This document shows, in pieces, positions 24,501-32,752 of a DNA stretch of 64,000 nucleotides. Both the position numbers and the translations under genes were made by a program. Every line of letters begins with the position of its first letter. Position 1 is the stretch's first letter. Under the pieces are notes generated by a model. That model ran no database searches. It worked only from the letters and a program-made list of their open reading frames with translations, and was not told the DNA's origin. The stretch lies in NCBI GenBank assembly GCA_017798145.1, contig CP059069.1:1163226-1227225 (forward strand), written 5' to 3'. Source of the stretch: Akkermansiaceae bacterium. GTDB lineage: Bacteria > Verrucomicrobiota > Verrucomicrobiia > Verrucomicrobiales > Akkermansiaceae.

Positions 24501-25388
24501 TCAGAACATTGCGGCAAGGCTCTCCTTGTCGCGCATCCCGAGCAGGACGAAGACGAAGTCTCCGCTGCACCAGCTTGCCTCCGCCCAATGGCCGTCCTGT
24601 TCCAGCATCGGGCTTGCCATGCCTGGCAATTTGCAGCCGACATCCTTCTTGCGGAAAATGACCAGATGGACGGTGCCGCCCGCCTCATCGAAGCATAGCA
24701 GGGACCCCCGCTTCCCATCGATCACCAGCTCGCGGCAGCCCAGCCCTTTGACGCCGATCAGCCCGGGAGGCAGATAGCCCTTCCCGCATGGCAGCCCCTT
24801 GCCCCGCAGGTAAGACATGAGCTGCGGCGGCTTCTCATCCTCACGGTCCAGGCTGAAAATCGGGGATTCGAATGTCCTGACAAAACCAGCCTGCACGGCC
24901 TTCACAGTGATAGGGCGCGCTGCCGTGTTACCCGCGGCGGGCGCACTCCCATCCACAAACACAAAGGCCAGCGCAACCCCTGCGGCGGCGGCCAGCGGAA
25001 TGCCGAAACGCTTCCACCCAAAGCTCTCGCGCTGCACCTTCGCCGTCTGCTCCATGGCCTCCAGGATACGGCCGCGCAGCCCGGGCGGAACCGCTATGCC
25101 GGCCATCGCCACGATGATCTCGCGCTCGCCCTCCTGATCGACTCTCGGGAATCCGCCTTCACCCCTGACCATAGCAAGCAGCACTCCCTCGCGCAGCCCT
25201 TCCGGCAGATCGACACGCGCCAAGGCCTCCGCGAACTCCGCGTCAAAGGCGCGCTCCCTCATAAGCCACTCGCCAAGCTCGCGGTCTCCTGTCGCCATCT
25301 GCAGCGCCTCCGCGAAATCCGCGTCCACCGCATCCGCCCCGTCGGGGCGGAAGCTCCGCAATACGAATTTTGCCCTCTCCCTATCCAT
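24501..25388 (-). CDS. putative anti-sigma factor, single membrane helix, Cys-rich outer domain
   Basis: A 295-residue protein that starts inside the last codons of the ECF sigma gene (8-base overlap), the usual place for the cognate anti-sigma. Residues 1-125 are cytoplasmic and helical and contain a duplicated motif, VDLPEGLREGVLLAMVRG and IAVPPGLRGRILEAMEQ. There is no HxxxCxxC zinc motif, so it is not of the ZAS type. One membrane helix lies at 129-145. The outer domain (about 150-295) has five Cys residues (201, 218, 232, 252, 274), which could sense redox state or be structural. A TTG at 25400 is an alternative start. The anti-sigma role is inferred mainly from gene order. Confidence 0.72.
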   Translation of the reverse strand: MDRERAKFVLRSFRPDGADAVDADFAEALQMATGDRELGEWLMRERAFDAEFAEALARVDLPEGLREGVLLAMVRGEGGFPRVDQEGEREIIVAMAGIAVPPGLRGRILEAMEQTAKVQRESFGWKRFGIPLAAAAGVALAFVFVDGSAPAAGNTAARPITVKAVQAGFVRTFESPIFSLDREDEKPPQLMSYLRGKGLPCGKGYLPPGLIGVKGLGCRELVIDGKRGSLLCFDEAGGTVHLVIFRKKDVGCKLPGMASPMLEQDGHWAEASWCSGDFVFVLLGMRDKESLAAMF

Positions 25389-25929
25389 TTCTGTGTTCAA
25401 AAAGTTCCGGTTTCACATCTACAAGGTTCTTGGGGCCGCTAGAGGGCTCCGCAACCATCCTTTTCCTCAGCATTTCCTTACCCCGCGAAAGCCGCGACAT
25501 CACCGTCCCTATCGGGACATCGAGGATCTCGGCGATTTCCTTGTAGCTGTGCTGCTGCAGGTAGAAAAGCGCCAGCGGTGCCTGATAGATCTCATCCATC
25601 TCCCCCAGCAACTCCACGGCGCGCTGCCCGTCCATCTGGCGCTCCGCGCCGTCCTCCCCCAACTCCTGCTCGCCCATGCGGTTCTCATCCACCGGCTCGT
25701 CGGAAAACCGCGACATCTTCCTCCTCTGCCCGAGGAACTCCCGGTGCAGCGTCGTGAAAAGCCAGGTCTTCGCCTTGCTCCTGTCACGCAGCTGGGCGTT
25801 CTTCTCCGCCCAGATGCAGAATGTCTCCTGCACAAGATCCGAGGCCCGGTCCGGGCTCCTCGTCAGGGAGTAACCGAACCGATATAGCGCCTGATAATGG
25901 GCATCAACCAATTCCGCGAATTCGCTCAT
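25381..25929 (-). CDS. ECF-type RNA polymerase sigma factor
   Basis: A 182-residue extracytoplasmic-function sigma factor. Region 2 is clear (HYQALYRFGYSLTRSPDRAS, then DLVQETFCIWAEKN, KTWLFTTLHREFLGQRRK) and region 4 follows (LALFYLQQHSYKEIAEILDV, then PIGTVMSRLSRGKEMLRKRM) with the helix-turn-helix that reads the -35 box. The start at 25929 (MSEFAELVDAH) matches family starts better than the ATG at 25956. It is the first gene of a minus-strand cluster: sigma, membrane anti-sigma, then two TPM-like proteins. These downstream genes, or the divergent PmoA-like gene, may be in its regulon. Confidence 0.92.
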   Translation of the reverse strand: MSEFAELVDAHYQALYRFGYSLTRSPDRASDLVQETFCIWAEKNAQLRDRSKAKTWLFTTLHREFLGQRRKMSRFSDEPVDENRMGEQELGEDGAERQMDGQRAVELLGEMDEIYQAPLALFYLQQHSYKEIAEILDVPIGTVMSRLSRGKEMLRKRMVAEPSSGPKNLVDVKPELFEHRNG

Positions 25930-26038
25930 CTTCTGCACATTAGAGAGGATTCCCACGGATGCTATTCCGAAAATATCCTCCTTTCATGAAAAACACCTCT
26001 TCCATAAACCGTAGCCGACCGTTTACCGCGCCCATCCC

Positions 26039-26995
26039 ATGAAAATGCATGCCCCCCGTATCGCTGCGGCGATCGCCCTCGCAATATCAGCGCCTGCCGC
26101 AAAAGCGGAGTTCTCTTTCGCCAGGACTGACGGAACGCTCCAACTACTCGATGGCGGCAAACTCATCACATCCTTCCGCACCGACTACCGCGTCCCTTAC
26201 CTTTATCCGCTGACCGCCCCCTCCGGCGCGAACATCCTCCGCCACTGGCCCATGGAAAAGGACGCCCCATCCGAGGAAAAGGACCACCCCCACCACCGCG
26301 GCGTCTGGCTCTCCCACGGCAATGTCAATGGCTACGACTTCTGGGCGGGGACCGGAAACAAGGACGCATCCATCAAGGAGAAATCGATCTATGGCGAGAA
26401 AGTGGAAAACGGGGTCGCGAGCTTCAACGCGGATCTCTATTGGAGCGTGGACGGAGCGGCGGCGATCCTCACCGAAGACCGCCGCCATTTCATCTCGCGC
26501 CCGGACGCAGACACCCTGCGCATCGACATCAGCTCGCGGCTCACCGCACGCAACGGGGACGTCGTTTTCGGCGATACCAAGGAAGGCACCTTCGCCATCC
26601 GCACCGACCGCACCCTCAGGGTCAAAGGCAAGGAGGCCAAGGCCACCCTAACCAACTCCAACGGCGAGACCGACCTCGACGCCTGGGGCAAGCGCGCCAC
26701 ATGGCCGCCTACTCCGGCCCCGGACGAACTCGGCAAACCCGTCGTCGTCGCCATCCTCGACGACCCCTCATCCTTCCGCCACCCCACCCACTGGCACGCC
26801 CGCGACTACGGCCTCCTCGCCGCAAACCCCTTCGGCATCCACGATTTCGAAAAAAACAAAGACAAGAAGGCAGGGAACCATGTCCTGAAAAAAGGGGAGT
26901 CCATCATGCTGAAATACACGGTCATCATCCACAGCGGCTCGCTGGAATCCGCGAAACTCGATGAAATCCACAGATCGCTTTCATCAAAGCCCTGA
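26039..26995 (+). CDS. PmoA-like (DUF6807) secreted protein
   Basis: A 318-residue exported protein with signal peptide (cut near APAAKA-EF). It belongs to the 'methane oxygenase PmoA' annotated family, a misleading name for beta-rich proteins found near sugar dehydrogenases. The signature KDHPHHRGVWLSHGNVNGYD, then FWAGTG is strong, and HWHARDYGLLAANPFGIHDF near the C-terminus is also typical. It lies 10 bases before a Gfo/Idh/MocA gene, a frequent pairing in Planctomycetota and Verrucomicrobiota that points to carbohydrate breakdown. True methane oxidation is not implied. Confidence 0.85.
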   Translation: MKMHAPRIAAAIALAISAPAAKAEFSFARTDGTLQLLDGGKLITSFRTDYRVPYLYPLTAPSGANILRHWPMEKDAPSEEKDHPHHRGVWLSHGNVNGYDFWAGTGNKDASIKEKSIYGEKVENGVASFNADLYWSVDGAAAILTEDRRHFISRPDADTLRIDISSRLTARNGDVVFGDTKEGTFAIRTDRTLRVKGKEAKATLTNSNGETDLDAWGKRATWPPTPAPDELGKPVVVAILDDPSSFRHPTHWHARDYGLLAANPFGIHDFEKNKDKKAGNHVLKKGESIMLKYTVIIHSGSLESAKLDEIHRSLSSKP

Positions 26996-27005
26996 AAAAA
27001 CGGCC

Positions 27006-28412
27006 ATGAACACCACACGCCGCGGCTTCCTCTCCAGCACCGCACTCGCCGGCGCGTTCGCGCTCACACCCCCTTTCGCCCGGGCGGCGGGCAGCGCCAA
27101 CGGCGATCTCCGCGTATGTGTGATCGGCTTCAATGGCCGCGGAAAAGGCCTGGCCAACGAGGTCATCAACGCCAAGGGTGCAACTCTCGTAGCCCTCTGT
27201 GACGTAGATTCCGAAGTGACGGAGGGCTTCGCCGCCGAGCTCGAAAAACGTGGCACCAGGGTCGTGAAATTCGGCGACTACCGGAAAGCCTGCGAATCCA
27301 AGGACATCGACGCCGTGGTGATCGCCACCCCGAACCACCTCCATGCCCTCATCGCCACCACCGCCACCGCCAACGGCAAGCACGCCTACGTGGAGAAACC
27401 CGTTTCCCACAATGTCCGGGAGGGCCGCCAGCTCGCCAACGCGGCGGGGAAATACGGTGCCGTCATCCAGCACGGCTTCCAGCGCCGCTCCGAGACCGCA
27501 TGGCACGAGGCCTTCGATTTCCTGAAATCCGGTGAGCTTGGGAAAATCACCCTCTCGCGCGGATTCTGCTACAAGCCGCGAGGATCCATCGGAACGGTCG
27601 GAAAACCCATCGCTCCCCCAAGCTCGGTGAACTACGATCTCTGGTGCGGCCCCCGGGAAGTAGTCCCCATACCGCGCAAGCGCTTCCACTACGATTGGCA
27701 TTGGCAGCAGGACTATGGCAACGGCGACCTCGGCAACCAGGGCCCCCACCAGCTCGACGTCTGCCGGTGGTTCATCGGCGATCCCAAGCTCCCCGCCTCC
27801 ACCGTATCGGTAGGTGCCCGCCTCGGCTACGTGGATGACGGAAACTGGGCGAACACCCAGGTCTGTTACTACGACTATCCCATTCCCATCGTCTTCGAGG
27901 TCCGCGGCCTACCCACCGGTGACTACCGGGGCGAAAGGATAGGCAACATCATCGAATGCGAGGGCGGTCACCTCTCCGGCGGCCACGGCGCCGGCTGCTC
28001 CGCCTATGACAAGGACGGCAAAAAGCTCAAAACCTTCAAAGGCGGGAAATCTCACATGCAGTCGTTCGTCGATTCCTGCCATTCGGGAAAAATCCCGTAC
28101 TCCCATGGCGCGGAAAACGGGCACCTCTCCTCCGCTCTCGCACACATCGGCAACATCTCCTGGAAACTCGGCAGACCCACGACACCCGCCGACATCAAAT
28201 CCGCCATCAAGGACGAGGCGAGCACGGACGCCATCGAACGGATGCTGGAGCATCTCGTGAAAAACGGCATCGACCCATCCAAACACCTGCTGACGCTCGG
28301 CAAGCACCTCTCCCTGGATCCGGAAAGCGAAAGCTTCACCGGTGAATACGCGGACATCGCCAACCCATTGCTCCAAGGCTCATACCGGAAAGGCTACGAG
28401 ATCGTGACCTGA
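27006..28412 (+). CDS. Gfo/Idh/MocA-family oxidoreductase, Tat-exported
   Basis: A 468-residue NAD(P)-dependent sugar or sugar-acid oxidoreductase. The N-terminus MNTTRRGFLSSTALAGAFAL is a Tat signal with twin Arg. The Rossmann domain follows (LRVCVIGFNGRGKGLANEVI) with the family motif HAYVEKPVSHN (EKP) and IQHGFQRRSE. The C-terminal domain has WHWQQDYGNGDLGNQGPHQL, then DVCRWFIG, the usual substrate-side block with conserved His and Asp. Tat export with folded cofactor fits the many periplasmic members of this phylum. Together with the PmoA-like gene it probably processes a plant or algal sugar. Confidence 0.9.
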   Translation: MNTTRRGFLSSTALAGAFALTPPFARAAGSANGDLRVCVIGFNGRGKGLANEVINAKGATLVALCDVDSEVTEGFAAELEKRGTRVVKFGDYRKACESKDIDAVVIATPNHLHALIATTATANGKHAYVEKPVSHNVREGRQLANAAGKYGAVIQHGFQRRSETAWHEAFDFLKSGELGKITLSRGFCYKPRGSIGTVGKPIAPPSSVNYDLWCGPREVVPIPRKRFHYDWHWQQDYGNGDLGNQGPHQLDVCRWFIGDPKLPASTVSVGARLGYVDDGNWANTQVCYYDYPIPIVFEVRGLPTGDYRGERIGNIIECEGGHLSGGHGAGCSAYDKDGKKLKTFKGGKSHMQSFVDSCHSGKIPYSHGAENGHLSSALAHIGNISWKLGRPTTPADIKSAIKDEASTDAIERMLEHLVKNGIDPSKHLLTLGKHLSLDPESESFTGEYADIANPLLQGSYRKGYEIVT

Positions 28413-28543
28413 GCCGCGATCCGATTGCAGCATCCTCCTCCAGCCCTCCCAAGGAAGGGTTGATCCCGCCGCCCGGCAACCCCTGCCGTTTCCTCTGGCA
28501 CTCAGCCCGGCGCGTCGGTTGCTGATCCCGCGGATTTCAATGC

Positions 28544-29935
28544 TCAGTCCCCGCCGCGGCCCCGCCCGGCACGGTCGCCGCCACCCCACATGGGTTGGCC
28601 GCTGAGGAGGCGTTCCTTCATCTCGTCGGGGATGGCCGTGTTTCCGTTTATGTATTGGGTGGCGGCGGCCTTGTCCTCCTGCATCCAGCGGGCTGCGACG
28701 ATACCTGTCGCCCGGTTCCTGTCGCCCTCGTCGGTGATCATGCCGGCGACTTCCGCGAGCTCTGACGGCGGCGAGTTCCGGTTGCTCCAGACGTAGGTTT
28801 CCGCCGCACGATCCTTCACTTCGGGCGAGGTCTGCCCCTTGATGAAATCCATGGCGGCGGCGCTGTCGGCGGCGGCCCAGATCGGCATGACCTGACGCAT
28901 GGAATCACGTTTCGCATCGTCGTTGTCGAGGCTGTTGAGCCAGTCCATCGATCCGCGAACATCGGAGCGGGCGTAGTTCATCGCCACGGTCGGCACCGCA
29001 TCCCGGATCGCATCCGCATCGGTCATTTTTCCGATCTCCGCCGCAGCCAGTTCAGGGCTGCCCTGGGCAAGCCCGGCTATCGCCGCGGACATGGCGGCGG
29101 CTCGCTGTTCCTCGGGAAGGCCGTTCGCCCAGGCACGGGCTTCTGAGAAATCCTTTGCGCCCCACTGCTTGGCGATGTTCTCGTAGGCGGCGGTCTGCTC
29201 ATCCGCAGGCATGCCGCCGACCATTTGCGCCGCCTTGGTGGGATCCGTCTTGGCAACCTGGGAGATCACGGCGGTCATGGCCTGGCCGCTGTTGTTCTTC
29301 AGGCCGGATGCCCATGCCATCGCTGCGGAGGGATCCTGCTTCGCCCACTCGCCGGCGATGATTTCCCCTGGTCCCTGGGCTCCCATGCCGCCACGCCCGC
29401 CGCGCCCGCCCATCATGTTCATCATGGCGAACTGGGATGGATTGTCGGTATAGTATTTCGCGGCGTTGACCGGATCGGTGCTCGCCCAGCCCTGGAGAAC
29501 GGTCGGCTTCACGAAGGCACCGGCAAAACCCATGGTGTCGGTGAAGGCCATCGCGGCGGTCGGATCGACCTCCGCCCATTTTCCGAAAAGCAGCACGGAA
29601 GCGAGGATGCGCTCGTTGAAAGGCAATGCATCGAGCTTCTCCGCCTCCCCTGCGAACTCATCGGGGCCGAGGCTCGCATAGCGGTCGAGCAAGGCCTGGA
29701 TGCGGTTGCTCTGTCCCGGCTTGTTGTAGATTTCATCGAGCGTCCTCGCCTTCTTGTCCCTTCCTGGCTGCTCCCCCGCCCTGTCCATCCCCGGGCGCGC
29801 GCCGGGGCCCGTTCGGGCGTTCAGTGCCTCAAGGCCATCGGCGGTGGCGGGGTCACCGCCGGATTTGCCTACGCCAAATCCCACACCCAGCCCGATGGCC
29901 AGTGCCAAACCCGGAATCAATACGTTCGTTTTCAT
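28544..29935 (-). CDS. exported helical-repeat protein, unknown function
   Basis: A 463-residue secreted or membrane-anchored protein. The first 25 residues are hydrophobic and glycine-rich (MKTNVLIPGLALAIGLGVGF). The mature region is built from about eight helical repeats of roughly 30 residues with the pattern W/V-A-x-x-D-P-x-x-A-x-x-W, for example WAEVDPTAAMAF, WASTDPVNAAKYY, WAKQDPSAAMAW, VAKTDPTKAAQM, WGAKDFSEARAW and WAAADSAAAMDF. Glycine-rich stretches interrupt it (GGRGGRGGMG) and the C-terminus ends in GGGDRAGRGRGGD. Similar proteins seem common in Verrucomicrobiota, but no role is known to me. It probably forms a curved binding scaffold in the envelope. Confidence 0.75.
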   Translation of the reverse strand: MKTNVLIPGLALAIGLGVGFGVGKSGGDPATADGLEALNARTGPGARPGMDRAGEQPGRDKKARTLDEIYNKPGQSNRIQALLDRYASLGPDEFAGEAEKLDALPFNERILASVLLFGKWAEVDPTAAMAFTDTMGFAGAFVKPTVLQGWASTDPVNAAKYYTDNPSQFAMMNMMGGRGGRGGMGAQGPGEIIAGEWAKQDPSAAMAWASGLKNNSGQAMTAVISQVAKTDPTKAAQMVGGMPADEQTAAYENIAKQWGAKDFSEARAWANGLPEEQRAAAMSAAIAGLAQGSPELAAAEIGKMTDADAIRDAVPTVAMNYARSDVRGSMDWLNSLDNDDAKRDSMRQVMPIWAAADSAAAMDFIKGQTSPEVKDRAAETYVWSNRNSPPSELAEVAGMITDEGDRNRATGIVAARWMQEDKAAATQYINGNTAIPDEMKERLLSGQPMWGGGDRAGRGRGGD

Positions 29936-30012
29936 GATGATAAAAAATGGAATCAGCCGTGCAACACCGGCGGCAGGGCAAAGTTGCGCGGGATCCGGGA
30001 AACCGCCGCAAA

Positions 30013-30043
30013 AAAAAGCCGCTCCGGACAGGAGCGGCTTTTT
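30013..30043 (-). terminator. intrinsic terminator of rplM-rpsI
   Basis: GCCGCTCC (30018-30025) pairs with GGAGCGGC (30031-30038) around a 5-base loop, with A-runs and T-runs on the two sides. It lies 22 bases after the rpsI stop on the minus strand. Confidence 0.9.
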
Positions 30044-30064
30044 GGAAAAGGTTCGGAAAGCGGA

Positions 30065-30460
30065 TCAACGCTTGGAGAACTGGAAGCGGGCGCGGGCGCC
30101 TGGCTGGCCGGATTTCTTGCGCTCCTTCATGCGAGGATCCCGGGTGAGGAAACCTTCCGGCTTGATGAGCTTGCGGTGCTCGGGATCGACCAAGGTCAGC
30201 GAGCGGGAGATTGCATGTCGGATGGCGGTGGCCTGGGCATGCTTGCCGCCGCCCTTGACGACCACGTTTGCGTCGAACTTGTTGACCAGGTTGACGGCCT
30301 GGAAGGGCGCGATGACGGTGTTCTGGAGGTCGATGGTCGGCAGGTATTCCTCGAAAGAGATCCCGTTGATGGTGATCTCCCCGGTTCCCTCGGAGAGGCG
30401 CACGTGTGCGACTGCGGTCTTGCGGCGCCCGGTTGCGCTCTTGGTTTCGGTGGCTGGCAT
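30065..30460 (-). CDS. rpsI: 30S ribosomal protein S9
   Basis: Ribosomal protein uS9, 131 residues. It has the family blocks ATGRRKTAVAHVRLSEGTGE, GGGKHAQATAIRHAISRSL and LTRDPRMKERKKSGQPGARA, and ends with the conserved RFQFSKR tail, whose Lys-Arg end reaches the P-site tRNA. It lies 17 bases downstream of rplM in the universal rplM-rpsI order and ends before a strong terminator. Confidence 0.97.
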   Translation of the reverse strand: MPATETKSATGRRKTAVAHVRLSEGTGEITINGISFEEYLPTIDLQNTVIAPFQAVNLVNKFDANVVVKGGGKHAQATAIRHAISRSLTLVDPEHRKLIKPEGFLTRDPRMKERKKSGQPGARARFQFSKR

Positions 30461-30477
30461 GGTGTTGGAAAGTTAGG

Positions 30478-30909
30478 TTAGCGGATCTCGTGGACGGCCG
30501 GTTGCTGGGCCTCGTGAGGATGGCTCTCGCCGGCATAGACCTTGAGTTTGCCGAACTGGGCGCGGCCAAGGCGGGTCTTGGGGATCATGCCCCAGACAGC
30601 ACGTTCAACCAGGAGCACCGGGCGGCGCTCACGCAGCTTGTGCGGGGTCTCCACCTTCTTGCCGCCGACGTAGCCGGTGAAGCGGGTGTAGATCTTCTCG
30701 GTTTCCTTGTTGCCGGTCAGTACGCATTGATCCGCGTTGATCACCACGACGAAGTCGCCGGTGTCAACGTGGGTGGTGAAAATCGGCTTGTGCTTGCCAC
30801 GGAGCAAACGCGCGGCTTCGACGGCTACCTGGCCGAGGACTTTGCCTTTGGCGTCGATCACATACCATTTGCGGTCAACTTCGTGCGGCTTTGCGGAAAA
30901 TGTCTTCAT
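30478..30909 (-). CDS. rplM: 50S ribosomal protein L13
   Basis: Ribosomal protein uL13, 143 residues, standard length. The start at 30909 gives [20 protein letters not shown], the usual L13 N-terminus. Other marks are [41 protein letters not shown] and [15 protein letters not shown] far longer frame reaching 31509 is not real because it crosses the promoter. A consensus -35 box lies about 90 bases upstream. Confidence 0.97.
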   Translation of the reverse strand: MKTFSAKPHEVDRKWYVIDAKGKVLGQVAVEAARLLRGKHKPIFTTHVDTGDFVVVINADQCVLTGNKETEKIYTRFTGYVGGKKVETPHKLRERRPVLLVERAVWGMIPKTRLGRAQFGKLKVYAGESHPHEAQQPAVHEIR

Positions 30910-31237
30910 TTCTTTGGATGGGAAGTCCTGCGGGACGTGCGCGAAATTGCTCGTTTCCCGAAGGGGCGCGAAAGCTAGGGCAGCCGCGGCGGGCATGTCA
31001 ACCGGGAAATATCGTGAAACTTGAGCATTTTTTCCTTGGCTGCGGCCATGAATCGACAGGATTCCATCCGAGCCCACGCGGATGGCGGGGTGGCAGGGGT
31101 TGCCACCGATGGCCCTGTCTTCCGGCATCCATCCAAATTTCCCCTCCCCGCCCCATTTTGCCCTTTTCCCCCCGCCGCAAGTCGGCTGTATTCGCCCTGC
31201 GGAAGCGGAACCTTCCGCCCCAACGTCATTTTTCCCA
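30910..31237. other. 328-base intergenic region between divergent rplM and nuoM
   Basis: I see no gene here. It contains the rplM promoter on the minus strand at 30972-31001. Towards nuoM it is C-rich and low in complexity (for example 31138-31190), with no clear plus-strand promoter or ribosome binding site. Confidence 0.5.
30972..31001 (-). promoter_or_regulatory. promoter of rplM-rpsI
   Basis: On the minus strand a perfect -35 box TTGACA (31001-30996) is followed after 18 bases by TAGCTT (30977-30972). Transcription would start about 55 bases before the rplM ATG. Confidence 0.55.
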
Positions 31238-32677
31238 ATGCTCGCCCTCCTCGTCGCACTTCCCATCCTCGCATTCCTCGCGATCCTTTTCGGCGCTCCG
31301 GCCCGCCTCACCGCGATTGCCGCCGCCGCGATCAACCTGGTGCTAGGCCTCGGCTCGATGTTCTGCTGGCGGGAAAAAATCTGGGAGTTCTCGCTGCCCG
31401 TGCTTGAAAAGCCAGCCATCCACCTAGCCTTCGGATACATCGATGGGATGAGCCTGGTGATGGTGGCGCTCTCGGTCATCGTGACCCTCGCCGCCGTGAT
31501 GTCGGGCAAGGCCCCCGCGGGATCGGAAAAGCTTTACTACGGTTCCTCACTGCTGATTTCCGCAGGGGCGCTCGGTGCCTTCGCTTCCACCGACCTGTTT
31601 TTCTTCTACGCCTTCCACGAACTCGCCCTGATTCCCACTTTCCTGATGATAGGCATACTCGGCCGTGGCGACCGCCGCGGCATCGCCTGGAAAATCACCA
31701 TCTACCTCGGCCTCGGCTCGCTGGTGCTTCTCGCAGGGCTGGTCTGGCTGGCATCGCTCACCGGCACCTTCGACCTCCGGGAAATGCAGAACGCCGCCGG
31801 AACCATAGGCCCCGCTGCCCAGAAAGGCATCGCCGCGTTGCTCATCGTCGGCTTCGGCACGCTCGTCTCCCTTTTCCCCTTCCACTCCTGGGCCGCACCC
31901 GCCTACGCCAGCGCGCCTGCGCCCACTGCCATGCTACACGCCGGGGTTTTGAAGAAATTCGGACTCTACGGGATGCTCCGCATCGCCATCCCGCTCGTCC
32001 CGGAAGGCCTCCAGGCATGGCTGACCCCCTTGCTCGTTCTTCTTCTCGGAAACATCCTCTGGGTCGGGCTCGTCACCATTTCCCAGAAGCGCCTTGATAC
32101 CCTGCTCGGCAATTCCTCGGTGATGCACATGGGCTACATCTTCCTTGCCATCGCCGCACTCATAGCGGCGCCAGACTCCAACACCCTCGCCCTTCCCGCC
32201 GCTGTCGTCCTGATGTTTGCCCACGGCGTTTCCATCGCACTTCTCTTCGGCCTCGCGGATCGCATCGAGCGCAGCACCGGTTCCCTCGACCTCGCGGACA
32301 TGGGCGGGCTCGCAAAATCCGCCCCCGGCATGGCTTTCCTCTTCGGCATCGCCGCGATGGCCTCGATCGGCCTCCCCGGACTAGCGAACTTCTCCGGCGA
32401 AGTCCTCGTCTTCCTCTCCGCCTTCGAGAACTACGTCCCGGCCAATGGCCTCGGCCCCGTGCAGATCGCCTGCATCCTCGCCATCTGGGGCGTGGTGATC
32501 TCCGCCGTTTACATGCTCCGCGCCTACCGCAACATCTTCCAAGGGCCAACCGTGAAATCCACCGAGAACGCCGCCGACCTCACCCTCGCCGACCATATCC
32601 CGGCAGTCCTTCTCATCACCGCCCTACTCGCCGTCGGCTGCTACCCGAACCTTTTGCTCAATTTGCTGAAGCATTGA
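31238..32677 (+). CDS. nuoM: NADH-quinone oxidoreductase subunit M
   Basis: NuoM is one of the antiporter-like proton-pumping subunits of respiratory complex I. The 479 residues form about 14 membrane helices. The key Glu in [20 protein letters not shown] (helix 5), the helix-7/8 block [16 protein letters not shown] with the conserved Lys, and [16 protein letters not shown] are all present. The start at 31238 ([13 protein letters not shown]) is chosen; the frame is open upstream but lacks membrane-protein character. It is followed by nuoN. The other complex I genes are not in this window. Confidence 0.94.
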   Translation: MLALLVALPILAFLAILFGAPARLTAIAAAAINLVLGLGSMFCWREKIWEFSLPVLEKPAIHLAFGYIDGMSLVMVALSVIVTLAAVMSGKAPAGSEKLYYGSSLLISAGALGAFASTDLFFFYAFHELALIPTFLMIGILGRGDRRGIAWKITIYLGLGSLVLLAGLVWLASLTGTFDLREMQNAAGTIGPAAQKGIAALLIVGFGTLVSLFPFHSWAAPAYASAPAPTAMLHAGVLKKFGLYGMLRIAIPLVPEGLQAWLTPLLVLLLGNILWVGLVTISQKRLDTLLGNSSVMHMGYIFLAIAALIAAPDSNTLALPAAVVLMFAHGVSIALLFGLADRIERSTGSLDLADMGGLAKSAPGMAFLFGIAAMASIGLPGLANFSGEVLVFLSAFENYVPANGLGPVQIACILAIWGVVISAVYMLRAYRNIFQGPTVKSTENAADLTLADHIPAVLLITALLAVGCYPNLLLNLLKH

Positions 32678-32752
32678 GTTAGATGTTATTCGTTATCAGT
32701 ACATAGGAAGAACACTTCTAACCGATAACAAATCACCAACCACTTTCCAACC
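32678..32752 (+). other. AT-rich nuoM-nuoN spacer with repeated AACC/GATAAC words
   Basis: The 75-base spacer contains GTTATC (32692-32697) and, 27 bases later, the matching GATAAC, then an A/C-rich leader AAATCACCAACCACTTTCCA right before nuoN, with no Shine-Dalgarno motif. It is much lower in GC than the flanking genes. Confidence 0.45.

Noticed and set aside
26039-26995. Methane monooxygenase subunit (from the PmoA family name)
   Set aside because: The protein is a soluble exported beta-rich protein with no relation to particulate methane monooxygenase. The name is a historical misannotation and the neighbour is a sugar oxidoreductase.
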